47,266 bases of DNA. Origin: Stutzerimonas xanthomarina (GTDB lineage Bacteria; Pseudomonadota; Gammaproteobacteria; Pseudomonadales; Pseudomonadaceae). The stretch is taken from assembly GCF_003935375.1 (NCBI RefSeq), contig NZ_RHQM01000022.1:1-47266 (forward strand). Reading direction: 5' to 3'. The notes beneath the pieces were generated by a model that saw only the letters and a program-made list of their open reading frames with translations, was not told where the DNA came from and did no database searches. Shown here piece after piece: positions 28,027 through 34,795 of this stretch (positions are counted from its first letter, which is position 1; each line of letters starts with the position of its first letter). Both the position numbers and the translations under genes were made by a program.

Positions 28027-29286
28027 TTACAGATCTTCGTTCAGCTGCTTGTTGCGCCAACCATCCCCGCCGGGGAGCAGGAGGTTGAGCAGCAGGGCGA
28101 TGATCGCGCACAGCGAGATGCCGGACAGGGTGAATTCACCGAAGCCGAACGCCATGCCGCCGATGCCGAACACCAGCGTCACCGAAACGATAATGAGGTT
28201 GCGTGCCTCGGACAGGTCGACCTGATGACGAATCAACGTGCTTAGACCCACCACGGCAATCGAGCCGAACAGCAGACAGAGAATGCCACCCATAACCGGA
28301 ACCGGAATGCTCAGCAAGCCGGCGCCGAATTTGCCGATGAACGCCAGGGCGATGGCGAATACCGCCGCCCAGGTCATGATCTTCGGGTTGTAGTTCTTGG
28401 TCAGCATCACCGCGCCGGTCACTTCGGCATAGGTGGTATTCGGCGGGCCGCCGAAAAGGCCGGCTGCCGAGGTGGCCACGCCATCGCCCAGTAGCGTGCG
28501 GTGCAAGCCTGGCTTCTTGACGTAGTTGTTGCCTGTCACGCTGCCGATGGCCACCACGCCGCCGATATGCTCGATGGCTGGTGCCAGGGCGACCGGCACC
28601 ATGAACAGGATGGCGCCGATATTGAACTCCGGTGCGACGAAGCTCGGCATCGCTAGCCAGGGTGCGGCCGCGATACCGCTGGTATCCACCACGCCGAAAG
28701 CAAACGACAGCCCGTAGCCGACCGCAACGCCGGCGAGAATCGGTACCAGGCGAAACAAGCCCTTGCCCAGCACCGCCACGAGCAGGGTCGTGACAAGTGC
28801 CGGCATCGAGATCAGCATCGCCGTCTGGTAGGGGATCAACTGGGCGCTGCCATCGCCGGCCTTGCCCATGGCCATGTTCACCGCCACAGGTGACAGCGCC
28901 AGACCGATCGAAATGATCACTGGGGCGATGACCACCGGCGGCAGCAGGCGATCGATGAAGCCGGGGCCCTTCAGGCGCACCGCGAAGCCGAGCAGCATGT
29001 AGACAAGTCCGGCAGCGACCACGCCACCCATGACCGCCGGCAGGCCGAACTCACCCTTAGCCGCAATGATCGGTGCGATAAAGGCGAAGCTGGAGGCCAG
29101 GAATACCGGTACCTGACGCCGCGTGATCAGCTGGAACAGCAGGGTGCCAAGGCCGGCGGTAAACAGCGCTACGTTGGGGTCCATGCCGGTGATCAGCGGC
29201 ATCAGCACCAGGGCGCCGAAGGCCACGAACAGCATCTGTGCGCCGGCCAGTACCTGCCGGCCAAGCGGCTCGTCGGTATGCGACAT
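28027..29286 (-). CDS. uraA: Uracil permease (NCS2/UraA family)
   Basis: A 419-residue inner-membrane protein with about 14 hydrophobic segments, a proton-coupled uracil importer. Family motifs are PAIEHIGGVVAIGSVTGNNY and TYAEVTGAVMLTKNYNP; the glutamates in each lie in the substrate site. GLLSIPVPVMGGILCLLFG is also typical. It starts 2 nt after the upp stop codon, so upp-uraA form one operon for uracil uptake and salvage. UraA is favoured over xanthine or urate permease by this pairing. Confidence 0.92.
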   Translation of the reverse strand: MSHTDEPLGRQVLAGAQMLFVAFGALVLMPLITGMDPNVALFTAGLGTLLFQLITRRQVPVFLASSFAFIAPIIAAKGEFGLPAVMGGVVAAGLVYMLLGFAVRLKGPGFIDRLLPPVVIAPVIISIGLALSPVAVNMAMGKAGDGSAQLIPYQTAMLISMPALVTTLLVAVLGKGLFRLVPILAGVAVGYGLSFAFGVVDTSGIAAAPWLAMPSFVAPEFNIGAILFMVPVALAPAIEHIGGVVAIGSVTGNNYVKKPGLHRTLLGDGVATSAAGLFGGPPNTTYAEVTGAVMLTKNYNPKIMTWAAVFAIALAFIGKFGAGLLSIPVPVMGGILCLLFGSIAVVGLSTLIRHQVDLSEARNLIIVSVTLVFGIGGMAFGFGEFTLSGISLCAIIALLLNLLLPGGDGWRNKQLNEDL

Positions 29287-29288
29287 GC

Positions 29289-29927
29289 TCAGATGTCCTT
29301 CTGCTTGGTGCCGAAGATCTTGTCGCCAGCGTCACCCAGGCCCGGGACGATGTAGCCGTGTTCGTCGAGACGCTCATCGATGGATGCCGTGAAAATCAGC
29401 ACGTCCGGGTGTGCTTTTTCCACAGCGGCGATGCCTTCCGGGGCGGCGACCAGCACCAAAGCACGGATTTCCTTGCAACCGGCCTTCTTCAGCATGTCGA
29501 TTGTGGCGACCATCGAGCCGCCGGTGGCGAGCATGGGGTCGATGATGATGGCCAGGCGCTGTTCGATTTCCGGAACCAGTTTTTCCAAATAGGTCTGCGC
29601 CTGCAGCGTTTCCTCATTACGGGCGATGCCTACCGCACTGACCTTGGCGCCCGGGATCAGGCTGAGCACGCCGTCGAGCATGCCGATGCCCGCACGCAGG
29701 ATGGGTACGACGGTGATCTTCTTGCCGGATATCTTCTCGACCTGCACCGGGCCGCACCAGCCGTCGATGCTGTAATGTTCCAGCGGCAGATCAGAAGTTG
29801 CTTCATAAGTGAGGATCGAGCCCACTTCCTGAGCCAGTTCACGGAAGTTTTTGGTGCTGATGTCGGCGCGGCGCATCAGGCCGAGCTTGTGGCGGATCAG
29901 CGGATGGCGGATCTCTCGAATGGGCAT
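29289..29927 (-). CDS. upp: Uracil phosphoribosyltransferase
   Basis: A 212-residue enzyme converting uracil and PRPP to UMP. Conserved motifs are [13 protein letters not shown] near the N-terminus, [15 protein letters not shown], the PRPP-binding [19 protein letters not shown] near 130 and the C-terminal [17 protein letters not shown] uracil-binding segment. Full length. First gene of upp-uraA, divergent from hpt with a 259-nt shared upstream region. Confidence 0.96.
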   Translation of the reverse strand: MPIREIRHPLIRHKLGLMRRADISTKNFRELAQEVGSILTYEATSDLPLEHYSIDGWCGPVQVEKISGKKITVVPILRAGIGMLDGVLSLIPGAKVSAVGIARNEETLQAQTYLEKLVPEIEQRLAIIIDPMLATGGSMVATIDMLKKAGCKEIRALVLVAAPEGIAAVEKAHPDVLIFTASIDERLDEHGYIVPGLGDAGDKIFGTKQKDI

Positions 29928-30186
29928 TGTGGGCTCCGGCGGGCAAATAAACCGGCTTAGATTAAAGCATCGCCGGGTCAGCGGCTATTCGTGCGTCATC
30001 CGGCCAGCGGACTTGCTGCGCGCGGCGAGGGTGGGTATCTTCCCCGCCCTTTCGCGAACGGCCAAAACCGGGCTGTTCGGTCAGGTTTTTCGCTGTCCGG
30101 GTTCGCCTGGCATTACGGCGATTCAACCGCACGAGCTGCCAGCCCCGGCTGGTGCTCCCAACTAAATTCTCTGGGGGAATCGCTTC

Positions 30187-30744
30187 ATGTCCGTCGATCT
30201 CGCACATATCCGCCAAGTCATGGCCGAGGCTGACTGCCTGTACACCGAAGAACAGGTAGAAGCTGCAATCAGCCAGGTCGCCGATACGATCAACGGCGAG
30301 CTGGCCGACCGCAATCCTGTGGTCTTCTGCGTCATGAATGGCGGCCTGATCTTTTCCGGCAAGCTCGTCCCTAAGCTGAACTTCCCGCTCGAACTGTCCT
30401 ACCTGCATGCCACTCGTTATCGCAATGAAACCAGTGGCGGTGAGCTCTTCTGGAAAGCCAAGCCGGAAATCTCCTTCATCGATCGCGACGTGCTGATCAT
30501 TGATGACATCCTGGATGAAGGACACACCCTGGGTGCGATCATCGATTTTTGTCGCCACGCGGGCGCCGCCGCGGTGCATACAGCGGTGCTGATCGACAAG
30601 GATCATCAGCGTAAGGCCCGCCCGGATCTCAAAGCCGATTATGTTGGCCTCAGCTGTATCGACCGCTACATTTTTGGTTACGGCATGGACTACAAGGGCT
30701 ACTGGCGCAACGCCCCTGGTATCTACGCCGTAAAGGGCATGTAA
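30187..30744 (+). CDS. hpt: Hypoxanthine-guanine phosphoribosyltransferase
   Basis: A 185-residue purine-salvage enzyme making IMP or GMP from hypoxanthine or guanine and PRPP. The PRPP motif VLIIDDILDEGHTLGAII is near 101-118. FCVMNGGLIFSGKL and the C-terminal YVGLSCIDRYIFGYGMDYKG fit bacterial HPRTs. GGGGGA lies about 9 nt before the ATG. Grouped with upp-uraA on the opposite strand. Confidence 0.93.
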   Translation: MSVDLAHIRQVMAEADCLYTEEQVEAAISQVADTINGELADRNPVVFCVMNGGLIFSGKLVPKLNFPLELSYLHATRYRNETSGGELFWKAKPEISFIDRDVLIIDDILDEGHTLGAIIDFCRHAGAAAVHTAVLIDKDHQRKARPDLKADYVGLSCIDRYIFGYGMDYKGYWRNAPGIYAVKGM

Positions 30745-31275
30745 GCGTCTCGGCGGAGCTCATTGTCATGCGCGCCCGCAATGAGTGCGCAGCCACACGG
30801 CCGCGACGATTCGCCGACCTGGCGGCAGTCATGCGCGCTGCGATCTGGGAGCTGCGGCAGTTACGTTTCGATTGGCCCCATATGCGCTTCCTAAAGTAAC
30901 GCAGCGGTGGCGTGTCCGCGCCTGATCCGCTCGTTCTCGCGCTGGCTGCGTTTGGTGTTTCACAATGCCGGCTGCCTTGATCCAGATGGATTGGGCTGCT
31001 TATCGGCATGGTGAATACTACTTTCGGATAGCCAGCCGACATTTCTTCATTTCAACCGCACGAAAGGCTCTGCGGCGGGCTTTGCGCTTCTAGCGTTCAC
31101 GGCTAAGCTCAGAACATCCTTAAATACGCATGGCTGAACGAAATCACGCTGAAAGCCAATGCTGGAAAGGCTATTCATACTAAAGGATTACAAGCTAAAT
31201 CAAACCTTAGTGCGCTTAACCCTCCTTCTACGTCTGGGTAGGGTTTACGCACTTCGAACCAATCAGGAGCGCCTC
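30745..31275. other. 531-nt intergenic region upstream of the DUF1302 gene
   Basis: No convincing gene. A 130-residue minus-strand frame (30650-31042) runs into hpt and reads as a low-information shadow. GCTCATTG...CAATGAG (30758-30785) is a weak hairpin after hpt without a T-tract. From about 31020 the sequence turns AT-rich, as expected for a promoter and leader, and contains the extended inverted repeat at 31211-31251. A small RNA could be hidden here but nothing specific supports one. Confidence 0.5.
31211..31251. promoter_or_regulatory. Imperfect inverted repeat, candidate operator or leader hairpin
   Basis: TGCGCTTAACCCT (31211-31223) and AGGGTTTACGCA (31240-31251) are inverted repeats, 11 of 12 pairs matched with one bulge, around a 16-nt spacer. 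The repeat ends 24 nt before the DUF1302 ATG. It could bind the LuxR-type regulator encoded downstream, or fold in the mRNA leader. No copy of the half-site was noticed at the other genes of the locus. Confidence 0.45.
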
Positions 31276-33081
31276 ATGACAAAAACAACAAGGCAAGGAA
31301 TCTTCCAGCCGAAGTCCCTAGCTCTCGCCGTAGCGCTGGGCACTGCCGCCCCGGCTTACGCCGTGAGCTTCAATATCGGCGAGATCGAAGGGCAATTCGA
31401 CTCGGCGATGTCCATCGGTGCCAGCTGGTCCATGGCGGACAGGGACAGGGATCTGGTCGGCATCAACAACGGCGGTACCGGCTTTACCCAGACCGGCGAC
31501 GATGGTCGTCTGAACTTCAAGAAGGGCGAGACCTTCTCCAAGATTTTCAAGGGTGTGCACGATCTCGAGCTTCGTTATCGCGATAGCGGTGCCTTCGTTC
31601 GCGGCAAGTATTGGTATGACTTCGAGCTGAAGGATGAGAGTCGTCTTTTCAAGGACATCAGCGACAGCAACCGGAAAGAAGCCGCTCAATCATCCGGCGC
31701 GCAAATTCTGGACGCGTTCGTCTATCACAATTATTCCGTTGGTGATCTGCCCGGGACCGTCCGTCTTGGGAAGCAGGTAGTGAGCTGGGGCGAAAGTACC
31801 TTTATCGGTAACAGCATAAACTCCATCAATCCCTTGGACGCTGCAGCATTCCGCCGGCCGGGTGCTGAGATCAAAGAGGGGCTGATTCCGGTCAATATGT
31901 TCTACATCTCGCAGAGCCTGACCGACCGGTTGAGCATGGAGGCGTTCTATCAACTCGAGTGGGATCAGACCGTTGCCGATAATTGCGGTACTTTCTTCGC
32001 TGTAGATGTCGTTCAGGATGGTTGTGATGCCAACTACCACGTGGGCAGCCCGGCAATCGCTCCTCTTCAACCCGTCGCTGCTGCGTTCGGGCAGGGGTTC
32101 GAAGTCACTCCTGAGGGTGTGGTTTTGCCGCGAGCTGGCGACCGGGATGCACGTGATTCGGGGCAGTTCGGTCTTGCATTGCGCTGGTTGGGTGATGCCA
32201 CCGAGTATGGTGCGTATTTCATGAATTACCACAGTCGGACGCCAAACGTCAGTACGCGATCTGCTGGCTTGGCTACCGCAGCGCAGCTGCCTGGCATTAT
32301 CGGTACAGCTAATGGGCTCGTGCCTGGTGCTGGCTCTGGTTTGGCGCAGAGCGTCATGCTTGGCAACGGCCGCTATTACCTTGAGTACCCCGAAGATATC
32401 CAGCTTTACGGCCTTAGCTTCTCTACGACATTGCCCACTGGCACCGCGTGGTCTGGTGAGATCAGCTATCGACCCAATGCACCGGTTCAGCTGAATACTC
32501 AAGACCTCACTCGGGCTTTGCTTAATCCCCTTGCGCCGGGAACCTCTCCCATTGAAAGTACTTTCGGTGCAGAAAATCGCGGCTACAACCGCAAGGAAAT
32601 CACCCAGTTGCAGACCACATTCACTCACTTCTTCGATCAAGTACTGGGCGCTGGTAGGGTGACCGTGGTGGGCGAGGTCGGCTACACGCATGTCGGCGGT
32701 CTCGAGAGCACCAGCGAACTGCGCTATGGGCGTGATCCTATCTACGGCACCCCGGATGATCCAGCCGCTTTGGCCCGCTACGGCCGCCACGGTTTCGTCA
32801 CCGCCAACTCCTGGGGCTACCGCCTGCGTGGCATCGCGGACTACGACAACGTCTTCGCCGGCATCAACCTCAAGCCCAACCTGTCCTTCTCCCACGACGT
32901 CGACGGCTACGGCCCCAACGGTCTGTTCAACGAAGGCTCCAAGGCGGTCAGCATTGGTCTGGATGCCGAGTACCAGAATATGTACACCGCCAGCCTGTCC
33001 TACACCGATTTCTTCGGCGGCGACTACAACACGCTGGTTGACCGCGACTTCCTCGCGTTCAGCGTGGGCGTGAACTTCTAA
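31276..33081 (+). CDS. DUF1302 family protein, probable outer-membrane beta-barrel
   Basis: A 601-residue protein of the DUF1302 family, function unknown. The N-terminus has a signal-peptide-like stretch (SLALAVALGTAAPAYA) followed by VSFNIGEIEGQFDSAMSIGA, the typical DUF1302 beginning. GTVRLGKQVVSWGESTFIGN and NSINPLDAAAFRRPGAEIKE are further family signatures. Alternating strands and the C-terminal FLAFSVGVNF suggest a beta-barrel. The start at 31276 has CAGGAG upstream. Codon use is T-richer in the middle (about 31,900-32,650) than in the final 400 nt. It is paired with a DUF1329 gene 101 nt downstream, a common pairing in Pseudomonas (from memory). Confidence 0.85.
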   Translation: MTKTTRQGIFQPKSLALAVALGTAAPAYAVSFNIGEIEGQFDSAMSIGASWSMADRDRDLVGINNGGTGFTQTGDDGRLNFKKGETFSKIFKGVHDLELRYRDSGAFVRGKYWYDFELKDESRLFKDISDSNRKEAAQSSGAQILDAFVYHNYSVGDLPGTVRLGKQVVSWGESTFIGNSINSINPLDAAAFRRPGAEIKEGLIPVNMFYISQSLTDRLSMEAFYQLEWDQTVADNCGTFFAVDVVQDGCDANYHVGSPAIAPLQPVAAAFGQGFEVTPEGVVLPRAGDRDARDSGQFGLALRWLGDATEYGAYFMNYHSRTPNVSTRSAGLATAAQLPGIIGTANGLVPGAGSGLAQSVMLGNGRYYLEYPEDIQLYGLSFSTTLPTGTAWSGEISYRPNAPVQLNTQDLTRALLNPLAPGTSPIESTFGAENRGYNRKEITQLQTTFTHFFDQVLGAGRVTVVGEVGYTHVGGLESTSELRYGRDPIYGTPDDPAALARYGRHGFVTANSWGYRLRGIADYDNVFAGINLKPNLSFSHDVDGYGPNGLFNEGSKAVSIGLDAEYQNMYTASLSYTDFFGGDYNTLVDRDFLAFSVGVNF

Positions 33082-33095
33082 GGAGACCAGCCGAG

Positions 33096-33126
33096 TGTCC
33101 GGCCGATGAGGATGATCGGCCGGACA
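33096..33126 (+). other. 12-bp perfect hairpin between the DUF1302 and DUF1329 genes
   Basis: TGTCCGGCCGAT-GAGGATG-ATCGGCCGGACA. It starts 14 nt after the DUF1302 stop. No T-tract follows, so it is likelier to set relative mRNA levels of the two genes by processing or protection than to terminate. Confidence 0.7.
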
Positions 33127-33182
33127 TCAGCGACAGGCATGGGCCTCCGGCCTATAACAAGATCAAGAGGAACTGGAATCGT

Positions 33183-34544
33183 ATGAAAAAAACAGGAAAG
33201 CTATTGAGTGTCTTGGCCTTCTCCCTGCTCGCGAGCAGTGTGATGGCTGCCGTTTCCCCAGAAGAAGCCGCCAAGCTCGGTACATCGCTGACGCCGCTGG
33301 GCGCAGAAAAAGCCGGTAACGCCGACGGCAGCATCCCTGAGTGGACCGGTGGTCTCAAGACCGACGCGGCCCCCCTCAACAATGGGCATCTGACTAACCC
33401 GTTCAAGGACGAGCAGCCGAAGTTCGTCATCACCTCGCAGAACGCCGAACAGTACAAGGACAAGCTGACCGCAGGTCAGATGGCCATGTTCAAGCGCTAT
33501 CCGGAAACCTACAAGATTCGCGTGTTCCCGACTCATCGTTCGGTCGCCGTGCCGGATGAGATCTATGAGGCTGCGAAGAAGAGTGCTGTGAATACCGAAC
33601 TCGTCGAGGGCGGCAACGGTATCGCCAACTTCACCGACAGCCGTTATTACGCATTCCCGATTCCGAAGAATGGTCTGGAAGTGGTGTGGAACCATATCAC
33701 CCGCTATCGCGGTGGCAACGTCCGTCGCAATATCGTCCAGGCTACCCCGCAAACCAACGGTAGCTACACCATGGTTCACTTCGAGGACGAAGTGGCGTTC
33801 CCGCTGGGTATGACGGATCTGGATCCCGAGCGCGCCAAGAACGCGCTGCTTTTCTTCAAACAGCGGGTGACTGCGCCGTCTCGCCTGGCAGGGAACGTCC
33901 TGCTGGTGCACGACTCGCTGGATCAGGTTAAGGAGCCCCGTCAGGCCTGGATCTACAACGCTGGCCAGCGTCGGGTACGCCGCGCGCCGCAAGTTGCATA
34001 CGACGGGCCGGGTACCGCTTCGGACGGTATGCGCACCACGGATAACTTCGATATGTTCAGCGGCGCACCTGATCGCTACGACTGGAAGTTGATCGGCAAG
34101 AAAGAGCTGTACATCCCGTACAACAGCTATGAAATCGCTTCCAGCGAACTGAAGTACGACGACGTCATCAAGGCTGGCCACGTCAATCAGGATCTGGCGC
34201 GTTACGAGCTACACCGCGTCTGGGAGATTGAAGCCACGCTCAAGAGTGGCGAGCGCAACATCTACGCCAAGCGCCGTTTCTTCGTCGACGAGGATAGCTG
34301 GACCATCGTCCAGTCGGAGCTGTACGACGGTCGTGGTCAGCTTTGGCGTGTAGGCGAGGCCCACTCGCTGCAGTACTACCAGCACAAGGTGCCGGCTTAC
34401 GCGTTCGAGGCGCTCTACGACATCATCTCCGGCCGCTACATCGCGATCGGCATGAGTAACGAGGAGAAGCCGCACGAATACGGCTATCGTGCCTCCGCTC
34501 GGGACTTCACGCCGGCTGCCCTGCGTAACGCAGGGGTGCGCTGA
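33183..34544 (+). CDS. DUF1329 family protein, exported
   Basis: A 453-residue protein of the DUF1329 family, function unknown. A clear signal peptide (KLLSVLAFSLLASSVMA) is followed by VSPEEAAKLGTSLTPLGAEK and GSIPEWTGGL, the standard DUF1329 N-terminus. Later conserved segments include QAWIYNAGQRRVRRAPQVAY, PYNSYEIASSELKYDDVIKA and KRRFFVDEDSWTIVQSELYD. I recall the family being related to the LolA/LolB fold, implying transfer or binding of a hydrophobic molecule in the periplasm or at the outer membrane. AAGAGGAA lies 10 nt before the ATG. Same operon as the DUF1302 gene, closed by a strong terminator. Confidence 0.86.
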   Translation: MKKTGKLLSVLAFSLLASSVMAAVSPEEAAKLGTSLTPLGAEKAGNADGSIPEWTGGLKTDAAPLNNGHLTNPFKDEQPKFVITSQNAEQYKDKLTAGQMAMFKRYPETYKIRVFPTHRSVAVPDEIYEAAKKSAVNTELVEGGNGIANFTDSRYYAFPIPKNGLEVVWNHITRYRGGNVRRNIVQATPQTNGSYTMVHFEDEVAFPLGMTDLDPERAKNALLFFKQRVTAPSRLAGNVLLVHDSLDQVKEPRQAWIYNAGQRRVRRAPQVAYDGPGTASDGMRTTDNFDMFSGAPDRYDWKLIGKKELYIPYNSYEIASSELKYDDVIKAGHVNQDLARYELHRVWEIEATLKSGERNIYAKRRFFVDEDSWTIVQSELYDGRGQLWRVGEAHSLQYYQHKVPAYAFEALYDIISGRYIAIGMSNEEKPHEYGYRASARDFTPAALRNAGVR

Positions 34545-34568
34545 TCGACTGACATTTAACCTGTGAAT

Positions 34569-34597
34569 AAGGCGGCCAGGTGGCCGCCTTTTTTTTT
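34569..34597 (+). terminator. Rho-independent terminator after the DUF1329 gene
   Basis: AAGGCGGC-CAGGTG-GCCGCCTT with a run of nine T residues, 24 nt after the stop codon. It separates the DUF1302-DUF1329 operon from the regulator gene. Confidence 0.93.
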
Positions 34598-34795
34598 GCG
34601 GCGAACCAGTGGATGATAATTTCCATTCGGTGCCCGAGGTCAGGACGATCGCATTGCTGGAACACTGGGCCCAATATGCGACGTGTGCAACGACAAGGCT
34701 GGCGTTTCGGCTGCCCGTGGTAACGACCGAGCGCGATGCCTGGCACAGACCGCGCTGTGTTTCAATGGACTGATTCGAACAAGAGAACCTTTGCC

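Noticed and set aside
30650..31042. 130-residue minus-strand frame between hpt and the DUF1302 gene
   Set aside because: Overlaps the hpt 3' end and has Arg/Ser/Cys-rich, non-protein-like composition with no ribosome site.
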